64,000 nucleotides of DNA from Clostridiales bacterium CCNA10 (GCA_003573975.1 AP018533.1:1550001-1614000), one strand, 5' to 3'. Shown: positions 26,612-34,494, counted from the first letter of the stretch. Notes: generated from the letters alone by a model not told the origin. Made by a program: numbers and translations.

Positions 26612-28192
26612 TCACCGCGCATATTTGGTGCAGACCCAGTCCCCGCCCTTGCAGGCGGCCATCACCTGGATCTCCCGCAGATCCTCTTTCGGCACGGTCA
26701 GGGGATCCCGGTCCAGGATCACAAAGTCCGCCGCCATGCCGGGGGCGATGGCGCCCAGCTCCCGCTCCCGGAAGTACTGGAAGGCGGCGGAGGTGGTCAC
26801 AGCCCGCAGGGCGTCCAGAACGGGGATCTCCTCCTCCGGGCCCAGGTGGACGCCCGACTGGGTGCGTCGGTTGGCGGCGCACCAGAGGGTCTCCAGCATA
26901 TCCGGCTGGATCACCGGGGCGTCCTGGTGAAAGGTGAAGGGGATCCCCAGTTCCAGGGCGCTGCGGGCCGGGCTGATGCGGCTGGCCCGCTCCGGTCCGA
27001 AGTTGCGCAGATGGACGTCTCCCCAGTGGTAGACATGGGCCACGAAGAAGGACACCACCGCTCCCAGCTCCTTCACCCGGGGCAGCTGGTCGGGAGCCAG
27101 CAGCTGCCCGTGGATGATCACCGGCCGCAGCTGGGCCATCTCGGGGTGCTTCTGTTCCACCTGGGCCAGGCAGCGGAGGAACTGCTCCGCCGCCCCGTCC
27201 CCATTGCAGTGGCACAGCAGCTGGGTGCGCCGCAGGCAGGCCAGCTCCATGGCCTCCTCCAGGGCTGCGTCCTCCATCGTGCCGTATCCCCGGTAGTCCG
27301 CCTCCCCGGCGTATGGCTCCCGCATCCAGGCGGTGCGCCCCTGGGGAGAGCCGTCCAGATAGACCTTCATTCCGCCGATCCTCAGATGGAGCTCCGGGGG
27401 CAGCGCGCCGAATCGCTCTACCGCGGCGTCGTAGGCCTGGGGGGAGGGGTAGACCACCAGGTCCAGCTTCAAAATACCGGAGTCCAGCAGCATCTGATAC
27501 ATGGGGAACATCTCCTCCACCGCCATGCCGTCCTGGATGGTGGTGATGCCGTGGGCGGCGTACTGCTCCTGGGCCCTGGCATAGGCGGACAGCAGCTGGT
27601 CCGGCGGGGTGGGGGGCAGCTGCTTCAGATAGGTGAAGAAGGCGTTCTCCTCCAAATATCCTGTAAGGCATCTATCCTTTACCCCGATTTTCCCTCCAGG
27701 TGGTACCGGGGTTTCCGGGGTGATCCCCAGGGCGGACAGGGCGGCGGAGTTCATCAGCCCCATGTGCCCAGACTTGTGGTGGATCACCAGAGGGTGTCCG
27801 GGGGCCATGGCGTCCAGCTGCTCCAGGGTAGGGGCTGCCAGACCGGGCATCCGGTTGTTGTCATAGTCCCGGGCGGCCACCCAGGAGCCGGGGGCGGGGG
27901 AGGTCTCCGAAAGGAAACGGCCGATCCGCTGTGCGATCTCCTCCACGGAACCGGCCCCCTCCAGAGAGACCTGGAGACAGGCGGAGGCCATCTGGGAGAA
28001 GTGGCTGTGTGGGTCGATGAAGCCGGGCAGCAGGGTGGACCCTTTCAAATCCACCCGTCGGTCGGCGTCCATGGCCTCCAGCCGGTCCAGACTGCCCGCG
28101 GCCAAAATGTTTCCACCCTCCACCAGCACCGCCTGGACGTACAGCGGGTCGGACATGGTAAGGATGGGGCCGCCGAAATAAAGAGTTTTCAT
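26612..28192 (-). CDS. Amidohydrolase, YtcJ-like
   Basis: A 526-residue metal-dependent hydrolase of the amidohydrolase superfamily. The HxH metal motif is in LLPGFIDPHSHFSQM near residues 55-69. Later metal ligands are probably in HCNGDGAAEQF and VIIHGQL, and a catalytic Asp in FTFHQDAPV. The C-terminus returns to the beta-sandwich domain (GAIAPGMAADFVILDRDPL). Substrate is not known; relatives act on amide or ester bonds of small molecules. It has its own promoter. Confidence 0.9.
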   Translation of the reverse strand: MKTLYFGGPILTMSDPLYVQAVLVEGGNILAAGSLDRLEAMDADRRVDLKGSTLLPGFIDPHSHFSQMASACLQVSLEGAGSVEEIAQRIGRFLSETSPAPGSWVAARDYDNNRMPGLAAPTLEQLDAMAPGHPLVIHHKSGHMGLMNSAALSALGITPETPVPPGGKIGVKDRCLTGYLEENAFFTYLKQLPPTPPDQLLSAYARAQEQYAAHGITTIQDGMAVEEMFPMYQMLLDSGILKLDLVVYPSPQAYDAAVERFGALPPELHLRIGGMKVYLDGSPQGRTAWMREPYAGEADYRGYGTMEDAALEEAMELACLRRTQLLCHCNGDGAAEQFLRCLAQVEQKHPEMAQLRPVIIHGQLLAPDQLPRVKELGAVVSFFVAHVYHWGDVHLRNFGPERASRISPARSALELGIPFTFHQDAPVIQPDMLETLWCAANRRTQSGVHLGPEEEIPVLDALRAVTTSAAFQYFRERELGAIAPGMAADFVILDRDPLTVPKEDLREIQVMAACKGGDWVCTKYAR

Positions 28193-28272
28193 CTCAAATC
28201 ACCTCATTGCAGCTCGGGTCCCGCCATAGGGCGGCGGCCTGGGCATAGGATGGGAAACGATGGGTGTCAAAC

Positions 28273-28301
28273 AGCATATTGAGGACTGACGGGATTGTCA
28301 A
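28273..28301 (-). promoter_or_regulatory. Promoter of amidohydrolase gene
   Basis: On the minus strand TTGACA (28296-28301), 17-nt spacer, TATGCT (28273-28278), about 80 nt before the start. Confidence 0.75.
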
Positions 28302-28349
28302 CCGTTTCTCCTCTGATTTTACAATTCGTTTACAGACCGGCGGTTCAGG

Positions 28350-28390
28350 GTGATCATATCACAGAACCGGCCGCCGCTTTCTGCTAGACT
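28350..28390 (+). promoter_or_regulatory. SDR promoter with GTGAT-N3-ATCAC operator
   Basis: The palindrome GTGAT-CAT-ATCAC (28350-28362) is followed 29 nt from its centre by a -10-like TAGACT (28385-28390), with no good -35. This places the operator near -41 from the predicted start, a class II activator position. Weaker outer arms GGTTC / GAACC (28342-28346 and 28364-28368) extend the symmetry. The same arrangement occurs before trxA. Confidence 0.65.
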
Positions 28391-28424
28391 AAAACCAACA
28401 AAACTTGGAAAGGCGGTCTTGAAT

Positions 28425-29171
28425 ATGAGGCTGAAGGATAAAGTAGCGCTGATCACCGGTGGCAGCAGAGGCATTGGCTTTGCAACTGCGGACAGGTTCC
28501 TCCAGGAGGGGGCTGTGGTCATCCTGACGGCGAGCTCCCAGGGGTCGGCTGATCGGGCGGTGGCCCAGCTGAAGGAAAAGCATCCCAGCGGGACTGTGGC
28601 CGGGATCAGCCCGGACCTGTCCAGCCTGGAGTCGGTCCGGACGGCGTTTCAAGAGGCTACCTCGGTCTATGGATGCATCGATATTCTGGTGAACAACGCC
28701 GGGGTGTCGGAGAGCACCCCCTTCATGGAGTACACAGAGGAGACCTTTGACAAGGTGATGGACCTGAACATCAAGGGGGTGTTCAACGCCACCCGCGCCG
28801 CCGCCGAGTGTATGGTAGCCCGGGGGGAGGGCGTCATCCTCTCCACCTCCTCCATGGTCAGTATTTCCGGCCAGCCCAGCGGTTTTGCATACCCCGCGTC
28901 CAAATTTGCAGTAAACGGGCTGACGGTCTCGCTGGCCCGGGAGCTGGGTCCCATGGGGATCCGGGTCAACGCGGTGGCCCCCGGCATCACGGAGACAGAT
29001 ATGATGAAGGCGGTGCCGAAGGAGGTCATCGATCCCATGATCGCCCGGATCCCACTGCGCCGTCTTGGCCAGCCGGAGGACATTGCCAACGCCTTTGTGT
29101 TCCTGGCCTCGGATGAGGCGGCCTACATCACCGGCGTTGTGCTCAGCGTGGACGGCATGGCCCGGACCTGA
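28425..29171 (+). CDS. Short-chain dehydrogenase/reductase
   Basis: A 248-residue NAD(P)-dependent oxidoreductase of the classical SDR type. The cofactor motif is TGGSRGIG near residues 12-19, the structural NNAG motif is near 89-92, and the catalytic set is Ser in STSSMVSIS with YPASK (Tyr and Lys). The C-terminal ITGVVLSVDGM segment is typical. It resembles FabG-like 3-oxoacyl-ACP reductases but is not in a fatty-acid operon, so the substrate is open. The operator upstream suggests control by the neighbouring Crp/Fnr regulator. Confidence 0.9.
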   Translation: MRLKDKVALITGGSRGIGFATADRFLQEGAVVILTASSQGSADRAVAQLKEKHPSGTVAGISPDLSSLESVRTAFQEATSVYGCIDILVNNAGVSESTPFMEYTEETFDKVMDLNIKGVFNATRAAAECMVARGEGVILSTSSMVSISGQPSGFAYPASKFAVNGLTVSLARELGPMGIRVNAVAPGITETDMMKAVPKEVIDPMIARIPLRRLGQPEDIANAFVFLASDEAAYITGVVLSVDGMART

Positions 29172-29202
29172 CGCCGGCAGTCAGATAGGGCCAGCCTTGG
29201 AC

Positions 29203-29252
29203 AAAAGAGAAAAGTGGGCACATTCCGGGGCCTATGTCCTCGGAATGTGCCC
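29203..29252 (-). terminator. Terminator of Crp/Fnr gene
   Basis: The 12-bp stem GGGCACATTCCG / CGGAATGTGCCC (29216-29227 with 29241-29252). The minus-strand reading continues into ACTTTTCTCTTTTG. Confidence 0.78.
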
Positions 29253-29282
29253 GCTTCAGACTACGGAATGTGGTGAGGCGGC

Positions 29283-29942
29283 TTATGCGTGCTGCAATTC
29301 CTCCAGCCGGACCGGGTCCAGGATCCGAACGGCGCCCCGGGACAGCTTGATCATACCCTCGCTCTGGAAGTACCGGAGCATCCGGGTAATCACCTCCCGG
29401 TGGGAGCCCAGGTGGTTGGCGATGGTCTCGTGGGTGAGCCTCAGTTCCTCTGTCCCCTCGATGCGAGACTCCTCCAGCAGAAACGCCGCTACCCGCTTGT
29501 CCAGGCTCTTCCACATGATCTGCTCGATGAGCCACATGACCTCAGAAAAGCGGGAGGCCATCAGTTCGTTGGTGTAGTTGGCCACCGGCGCCGACTCCTC
29601 CATGATCCCCCTGTATACCTCCGCCGGGATGATCCAGAGGTCCGTGTCCTTCTCTGCCTCAATGGTCACCTCAAACTGGATGGACCGCATGATGCAGGAG
29701 GCGGAGAACAGGCACATATCCATATCGAACAGCCGGTAGAGGGTGATCTCACGCCCCTCCTCCGAGAGCATATAGGCCCGCAGCTGTCCGGACTGGATCA
29801 AAAGCAGGCCGGTACAGTCCATGCTCCCGTTGTGGAGCACCGTCCCCTTTTTTACAGACCTGGTGATCAGACTGTCCAGCAGGCGGTCCTGCTGCTGTTT
29901 TGTCAGTTTATCCCATACAGGGAACACGGCTTGAAACTCCAT
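29283..29942 (-). CDS. Crp/Fnr-family transcriptional regulator
   Basis: A 219-residue regulator with an N-terminal cyclic-nucleotide-binding-like beta-roll (GTVLHNGSMDCTGLLLIQSG), a dimer helix (SRFSEVMWLIEQIMW) and a C-terminal winged helix (LTHETIANHLGSHREVITRM). The recognition helix keeps the R-E-x3-R pattern that in CRP reads GTGA. Two GTGAT-N3-ATCAC palindromes flank this gene, ahead of the SDR and trxA. No N-terminal iron-sulfur cysteine cluster is seen, though Cys43, Cys77 and Cys83 are present. ATG at 29942 follows GGGAGG. Confidence 0.92.
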   Translation of the reverse strand: MEFQAVFPVWDKLTKQQQDRLLDSLITRSVKKGTVLHNGSMDCTGLLLIQSGQLRAYMLSEEGREITLYRLFDMDMCLFSASCIMRSIQFEVTIEAEKDTDLWIIPAEVYRGIMEESAPVANYTNELMASRFSEVMWLIEQIMWKSLDKRVAAFLLEESRIEGTEELRLTHETIANHLGSHREVITRMLRYFQSEGMIKLSRGAVRILDPVRLEELQHA

Positions 29943-29971
29943 AGGGCGGCCTCCCTTCCTTGTTCCAGACC

Positions 29972-30000
29972 AGTATACTGTGATGCCTGGTATCTGTCAA
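29972..30000 (-). promoter_or_regulatory. Promoter of Crp/Fnr gene
   Basis: On the minus strand TTGACA (29995-30000), 17-nt spacer, TATACT (29972-29977), a near-consensus sigma-A promoter about 30 nt before the start. It has no GTGAT-N3-ATCAC site of its own. Confidence 0.85.
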
Positions 30001-30049
30001 ATCAATCAGAGCAGGACGCGGAAAAAACGGGCCTGCCCGCCCGCTTTGG

Positions 30050-30090
30050 GTGATAAGATCACGGAAGAAGGTGGCCCGGCCGGTTATAAT
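30050..30090 (+). promoter_or_regulatory. trx operon promoter with GTGAT-N3-ATCAC operator
   Basis: The palindrome GTGAT-AAG-ATCAC (30050-30062) has its centre 29 nt before TATAAT (30085-30090). No -35 hexamer is visible at 16-18 nt, as expected for an activator-dependent class II promoter. The spacing is identical to the SDR promoter. Confidence 0.7.
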
Positions 30091-30122
30091 ACAGACAAAT
30101 CAGAGAAAAGGAGCTGACTGTG

Positions 30123-30446
30123 ATGTCTGCTGTGAATATGGATCAAAAGCTGTTTACCGAACTGCTGGCCGGGGACCGGCCGGTGCTGGTGGATTTCTGG
30201 GCTCCCTGGTGCGGCTACTGCCGCAGGATCAGCGCCCCCTATGACAGGATCGCGGCGGAGCATCAGGACCACCTGGTGGTGGGCAAGGTGAATGTGGATG
30301 CAGAGGCCCAGCTGGCCCAGGCGGAGCGCATCGAGGTGCTGCCCACCCTGGTGCTGTACCGGAACGGAAAAGCGGTGGGCTCCATCGCCGCCCCCGAGTC
30401 CAAGGCCATGATCGAGGCGTTCATTCAGGAAACACTCGCGGAGTGA
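30123..30446 (+). CDS. trxA: Thioredoxin
   Basis: A 107-residue cytoplasmic thiol-disulfide reductant. The active site is WCGYC (rather than the usual WCGPC) near residues 28-32, in VLVDFWAPWCGYCR; the cis-proline segment is VLPTLVLY. ATG at 30123 lies 9 nt after AAAGGAG; an in-frame GTG at 30120 is also possible. It is the first gene of a redox operon with thioredoxin reductase 16 nt downstream. Confidence 0.93.
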   Translation: MSAVNMDQKLFTELLAGDRPVLVDFWAPWCGYCRRISAPYDRIAAEHQDHLVVGKVNVDAEAQLAQAERIEVLPTLVLYRNGKAVGSIAAPESKAMIEAFIQETLAE

Positions 30447-30462
30447 GAAGGAGGCAGTTACC

Positions 30463-31392
30463 ATGACACACGGCCACATTTACGATATGATCATCGTCGG
30501 CGGAGGGCCCGGCGGCTATACCGCCGCCCTCTACGCCGCGCGGGCGGGCCTGGACACGCTGGTCCTGGAGAAGCTGTCCGCCGGGGGACAGATGGCGCTG
30601 ACCCAGCAGATCGACAACTACCCCGGCTTTGAGGACAGTGTAGACGGCTTCACCCTGGCGGAGAAGATGCAGGCCCAGGCGGAGCGGTTCGGCGCGCGGA
30701 CCGAGTACGCCCAGGTGGAGCGGCTGGATCTCACCGCCAGCCCCAAGGTGCTGGAGACCAGCGAGGGGACCTTTTTGGGCAAGACAGTCGTTCTTGCCAC
30801 CGGAGCCGACCCAAGAAAGCTGGGTGTGGACCACGAGGAGGCGCTGGTGGGCCGGGGCGTGGCCTACTGCGCCGCCTGTGACGGGATGTTTTACAGGGGC
30901 AAGACCGTTGTGGTGGTGGGCGGGGGCAACTCCGCCGCCGCAGACGCCCTGCTGCTCAGCCGCATTGCAAAAAAGGTCATTCTGGTTCACCGCCGGGACG
31001 CTCTCCGGGCCACGAAGATCTACCACGAGCCTCTGAAGCAGGCGGAAAACCTGGAGTTCCGCTGGAACAGCGCCATCACCGGCCTTCTATATGGCGACCG
31101 GCTGACCGGCGTGCAGCTGAAGAACTTAAACAGCGGCGAGGTTTTCAATTTGGACTGCGACGGCCTGTTTATCAGCGTGGGGAGGACCCCCGCCACAGAG
31201 CTGGTGCGGGGACAGCTGGAGCTGGATCCCGGCGGCTATATTCTGGCCGGAGAGACCACTGAGACCAGTATCCCCGGCGTGTTCGCCGTGGGCGACGTCC
31301 GGACCAAGCGCCTGCGCCAGGTGGTGACAGCGGTGTCTGACGGCGCTGTGGCGGTCCATATGGCGGAAGAATACCTGGCAGGGGGGACCTGA
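30463..31392 (+). CDS. trxB: Thioredoxin reductase
   Basis: A 309-residue FAD/NADPH enzyme that reduces TrxA. The FAD motif is GGGPGGYTAALYA near residues 11-23, the redox-active pair is in AYCAACDGMFYRGK near 136-149, and the NADPH motif is VVGGGNSAAADA. The C-terminal FAD site is GVFAVGDVRTKRLRQVVTA. ATG follows AAGGAGG. It directly follows trxA. Confidence 0.96.
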   Translation: MTHGHIYDMIIVGGGPGGYTAALYAARAGLDTLVLEKLSAGGQMALTQQIDNYPGFEDSVDGFTLAEKMQAQAERFGARTEYAQVERLDLTASPKVLETSEGTFLGKTVVLATGADPRKLGVDHEEALVGRGVAYCAACDGMFYRGKTVVVVGGGNSAAADALLLSRIAKKVILVHRRDALRATKIYHEPLKQAENLEFRWNSAITGLLYGDRLTGVQLKNLNSGEVFNLDCDGLFISVGRTPATELVRGQLELDPGGYILAGETTETSIPGVFAVGDVRTKRLRQVVTAVSDGAVAVHMAEEYLAGGT

Positions 31393-31393
31393 T

Positions 31394-31600
31394 GTGAAGA
31401 AGAAAAAGTGGCTCCGCCCGGTGCTGTTCACTCTGGGCGGAGGACTGGCCGGGCTGGCATATTATAATTTTGTTGGGTGTGCCGCCGGCGGCTGTGCCAT
31501 CGCCTCCAAGCCCGCCGCCTCCGTGCTCTATCTGGGGCTGGTGGGATGGCTGCTGTCCAAACTGTTTGAAAAGGAGCGCGGGGACGGATGCAGTATGTGA
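31394..31600 (+). CDS. DUF6132-like small membrane protein
   Basis: A 68-residue protein with two membrane segments, a GGGLAGLAYYNFVGCAAGGC motif and a conserved-type ASKPAASVLYLGLVGWLLSK tail. The GC...GC cysteines next to the first helix resemble the DUF6132 family. These genes often sit next to thioredoxin or CcdA genes, consistent with a thiol-redox role. The start is GTG at 31394, one base after the trxB stop, with a weak ribosome site. It overlaps ccdA by 13 nt. Confidence 0.75.
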   Translation: MKKKKWLRPVLFTLGGGLAGLAYYNFVGCAAGGCAIASKPAASVLYLGLVGWLLSKLFEKERGDGCSM

Positions 31601-32250
31601 TTGCGTTTCTGGAGGGGATCATCACTTTCATTTCCCCCTGTCTGCTGCCCATGCTGCCCATCTACCTCTCCTATTTCGCGGGCGGCGGGGAGCGGAGTCT
31701 GGGGCGGACGCTGCGGAGCGCGTTCGGCTTTGTCACCGGGTTCACTCTGGTGTTCACGGCCCTGGGGGCGCTGGCCGGGACAGTGGGCGGCTCTTTGCAG
31801 GAGCATCAGACTGCGGTCAACCTGGTATCCGGCGGTGTGGTGATCCTCTTCGGACTGAACTTTTTGGGGGTGATCCGGCTGGATCTGTTCCGGGGCTCCA
31901 GACAGGCCGCCCCAGCCAACTGTGTGGGCTTTTTCCCGGCACTGCTCCTGGGAATCGTGTTTTCCGTGGGCTGGACGCCCTGCGTGGGCGCTTTTCTCGG
32001 CTCGGCCCTGATGCTGGCCTCCCAGCAGGGGCACATGGCGGAGGGCGTGCTGATGCTGCTGGCATATTCTCTGGGCCTGGGGATCCCGTTCCTGCTCAGC
32101 GCTGTGCTCATCGATTCTCTGAAATCCACGTTTGACTGGATCAAACGTCACTACGGGGTCATCAACCGTATCTGCGGCGGGCTGCTGGTCCTCCTCGGCG
32201 TCCTGATGGCAACGGGATCGCTGGGGCGGCTGCTGGCACTGCTGAATTGA
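31588..32250 (+). CDS. ccdA: CcdA-type thiol-disulfide transmembrane transporter
   Basis: A 220-residue six-helix membrane protein that passes electrons from cytoplasmic thioredoxin to extracytoplasmic thiol proteins. The two redox cysteines are in FISPCLLPMLP (near residue 18) and GWTPCVGAFLG (near 132). It begins within the small upstream gene with AAGGAG 10 nt before ATG. Placed between trxAB and a membrane-anchored TlpA-like protein, it completes an electron path across the membrane. Confidence 0.93.
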   Translation: MQYVIAFLEGIITFISPCLLPMLPIYLSYFAGGGERSLGRTLRSAFGFVTGFTLVFTALGALAGTVGGSLQEHQTAVNLVSGGVVILFGLNFLGVIRLDLFRGSRQAAPANCVGFFPALLLGIVFSVGWTPCVGAFLGSALMLASQQGHMAEGVLMLLAYSLGLGIPFLLSAVLIDSLKSTFDWIKRHYGVINRICGGLLVLLGVLMATGSLGRLLALLN

Positions 32251-32260
32251 GGAGGGGCTT

Positions 32261-32842
32261 ATGAGGCAAAAAAAGATCCTGTTTGGCCTTCTGCTGGCCT
32301 TCGCTCTGCTGTTGGGCGGGGCCTATGCCCTCTATACCCGGCTGGGGCAGAGTATGGCCCCCGGCCGTCTGGCCGGAGCGGAGCCGGCGGCTTCGGAGAG
32401 CGCTTCCGGTTCAGCGTCCCAGCGGACGCCCGCCCCTGATTTCACCGTGTACGACGGGGAGGGGAACGAGGTCCATCTGTCCGACTACGCTGGCAAGCCG
32501 GTGGTGCTGAACTTCTGGTCCAGCCGGTGCGGGCCATGCCAAACGGAGATGCCGGATTTTCACGAAAAATATCTGGAGCTGGGCCAGGACGTCCACTTCC
32601 TGATGGTCAATGTGACCGACGGCTCCTGGGACACGGAGGAGAGCGCGTCGGCTTTCCTAAAGGAGGAGGGATACACCTTCCCAGCGCTCTTTGACACCGA
32701 TTCCAGCGCCACCGGGGCCTATGGCGTGTACGCTTTGCCAGCCACCTATTTTATCGATGGGGAGGGGTATGCTGTGGCCTGGGCGGGAGGAATGATCGGC
32801 AGCGATACCTTGCAGCAGGGGATCGACATGATCCTGGAATAG
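32261..32842 (+). CDS. TlpA/ResA-like membrane-anchored thioredoxin
   Basis: A 193-residue extracytoplasmic thiol-disulfide oxidoreductase. Its N-terminal signal anchor (ILFGLLLAFALLLGGAYAL) is followed by a Ser/Ala linker and a redoxin domain with active site CGPC in NFWSSRCGPCQTEMP near residues 84-98. The cis-Pro region is ALPATYFID. ATG follows GAGGAGG 10 nt after the ccdA stop. It is the probable acceptor of CcdA electrons. Targets outside the membrane are unknown. Confidence 0.92.
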   Translation: MRQKKILFGLLLAFALLLGGAYALYTRLGQSMAPGRLAGAEPAASESASGSASQRTPAPDFTVYDGEGNEVHLSDYAGKPVVLNFWSSRCGPCQTEMPDFHEKYLELGQDVHFLMVNVTDGSWDTEESASAFLKEEGYTFPALFDTDSSATGAYGVYALPATYFIDGEGYAVAWAGGMIGSDTLQQGIDMILE

Positions 32843-32926
32843 TGCTGTCCAGGCCCGCGGGAGGGCCGGGGCAGATATGGCGCCCATTCAGGACCTGCGC
32901 CCACCGGAGCAGTCACCTATTTTATC

Positions 32927-32955
32927 TTCACAACCACAAAAAACGATGATATAAT
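32927..32955 (+). promoter_or_regulatory. Orphan promoter
   Basis: TTCACA (32927-32932), 17-nt spacer, TATAAT (32950-32955). No convincing gene follows before the next promoter at 33053. The rest of 32843-33052 shows nothing else that I could assign. Confidence 0.5.
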
Positions 32956-33052
32956 CACGAATATGAAAGCGGAGTTTGTATTGCTATTATGAAGCAGGCG
33001 CCGGGAATCATTCACAGGCGGGGGAGAGGCCTGTAATAAAAATAAAATTTTC

Positions 33053-33293
33053 TTTCACAGGGAATGGGCTGTGTGATATAATGGTGTACCAAGCGGTCCC
33101 CGCGTGGACCGGGATCAGAGGTCTTGCGATGGAAGGAAAGCTGAGGCAGACATGGGATGCTCTGCTGTACGGTGAAAAACTGATTTTGTCCGAAGAAGAG
33201 ACCACATCCGCCGGCGGATGCGGCGTCTCCCTTGCGGTCTTTTCGCGCCCTGCGAAGCCTGTCCTTGGACAGGCTTCGCAGGGCGCTTTTTCT
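33053..33293 (+). ncRNA. Candidate small RNA / mini-gene, copy 1
   Basis: A self-contained transcription unit: TTTCAC (33053-33058), 18-nt spacer, TATAAT (33077-33082), about 200 transcribed bases, then a 20-bp perfect stem (33245-33264 with 33267-33286) and TTTTTCT. A related unit with the same layout lies on the minus strand at 47672-47915. Conserved blocks are AGAGGTCTTGC next to ATGGAAGGAAAGCTG, a block around CATCCGCCGGCGGATG, and CTTGCGGTCTTTT before the terminator stem. AGAGG lies 7 nt before an ATG, so a short peptide starting MEGKL is possible. Compensating indels near the end favour an RNA. Not a family I recognise. Confidence 0.6.
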
Positions 33294-33435
33294 ATCTGGC
33301 AGAGGAACAGATCAGGAGCGTATGGAGGGAAAGACGACTGTTCCGGCTGCCGCCTGATGGCAGCATGGGCGCTCCCATGTACGGAACCACAGCGTACAAG
33401 AAGAAGTTGACATAAAATACAGGAGGATCACAAAA

Positions 33436-33953
33436 ATGTATATCAAAAAATATTGGGGCAATTTTATCGGCGGCTCGGATGACAGTCTGAACCTTGTGGC
33501 GTTTTTTGAGGACCAGAAGAAAGAGGAGATCCCCCTCAGCGAGATTTTGCCAAAATCGGACTGGATAAGCAGAACTGGGACTTCCACCAGACCGTGGAGT
33601 ATCTGGAATTCACTCACTCCGATGGCGTGGAGATGGACTTCCACTTCGCCATTGATGTGGTCACCGACTTGGCCGCCATCCTGCTGGAGTGCAGTGTCAG
33701 CGTCGGGGTAAATCTTCAGGACCTGGACGAGTACAACACCCCCTCCCGCCGCATCCGCATCACCGCCACGGCAGAGGAACACGACGCCATGAACAAGGCC
33801 CTGGCGGATTTCGCTCAGAATCCGCTGGAATATGACCTCAGTGAGATGATGGACGAGGACGGGATCCAGGAGATGGCTCGGGATATGCTGCAAGTGGAAT
33901 ATCCAAACGGATTTTTGTTGGATATGGAATCACGGTCTGCCGTGGCGAATTGA
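33436..33953 (+). pseudogene. Frameshifted hypothetical gene
   Basis: Frame 1 encodes MYIKKYWGNFIGGSDDSLNL up to PLSEIL near 33550, then becomes nonsense. A second frame continues sensibly as KIGLDKQNWDFHQTVEYLEF and runs to 33953 (ending SRSAVAN). The joint lies at about 33548-33552, where one base is missing from what would read TTG-GCC-AAA-ATC. The combined protein would be about 172 residues, acidic, with no membrane segment. Similar small genes are common in immunity-type clusters, but I cannot name the family. A sequencing error is possible. Confidence 0.75.
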
Positions 33954-33966
33954 AAGAGGACTTTCC

Positions 33967-34494
33967 ATGAACGAAAAACTATTTCGCACCCAATTTAATC
34001 ACATGGATGCCAGCGAGAAGCAGAAACTGATGGAAGCTCTAACCGTCCCAATCTACCATGGCTTCTTGCCACCCCGCAGCCGAGAAAAGCGGATCGACCT
34101 CACGCCTCGGCTCTACGCCCAAAGGGGCGAGAGGATCCATCTGACCTTCCTGCCCCTTCGTCCAGACTGCGGGAATGACCCGCAGTGGGAGGACTGGAAC
34201 TGCTACCGCTCCTTCCTCACCATTGGCTGGCCGGATTGTGAGCGGCTGCTGATCCCCGCGCTGAGGCAGCTCTTTCCGGTCAAAGACCCCACCAATGGAG
34301 AAGTACAGGAGGAATTTGACCTCTGCTTTGACAGCTGGATCGGGAAAGAGGACTGGGAACGCTGGATACTCCTTGTCCGGGATAGCTTGCTGAGCATGAC
34401 CGCAGAGGAAGCAGCCTTCCTCCGCTCTATCTTGGAGTGGATGGAAACAGCACTGACCCACACCAGTGCAATGATTGTAGAAAGTAATTTGTAA
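33967..34494 (+). CDS. Hypothetical protein, 175 aa
   Basis: Unrecognised. A soluble-looking protein rich in Trp, Glu and Arg, beginning NEKLFRTQFNHMDASEKQKL, with PLRPDCGNDPQWEDWNCYRS in the middle and a helical C-terminus (EEAAFLRSILEWMETAL). It starts 13 nt after the frameshifted gene with GAAAGAGG about 10 nt upstream, and the next gene follows within 14 nt, so the three form one unit. Confidence 0.78.
   Translation: MNEKLFRTQFNHMDASEKQKLMEALTVPIYHGFLPPRSREKRIDLTPRLYAQRGERIHLTFLPLRPDCGNDPQWEDWNCYRSFLTIGWPDCERLLIPALRQLFPVKDPTNGEVQEEFDLCFDSWIGKEDWERWILLVRDSLLSMTAEEAAFLRSILEWMETALTHTSAMIVESNL

Noticed and set aside
25863-27671. A 602-codon minus-strand frame
   Set aside because: It is out of frame with the sigma and amidohydrolase genes on the same strand and consists of Arg/Pro/Gly-rich sequence with no motif.
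29966-29990. Autoregulatory operator in the Crp/Fnr promoter
   Set aside because: Only a 10-bp palindrome CAGTATACTG around the -10 is present, expected by chance near TATACT; it does not match GTGAT-N3-ATCAC.
33124-33410. Protein-coding reading of the small unit (MEGKL frame)
   Set aside because: The frame runs straight through a 20-bp terminator stem, and indels relative to copy 2 keep the nucleotide blocks rather than the codons. Kept only as an alternative.
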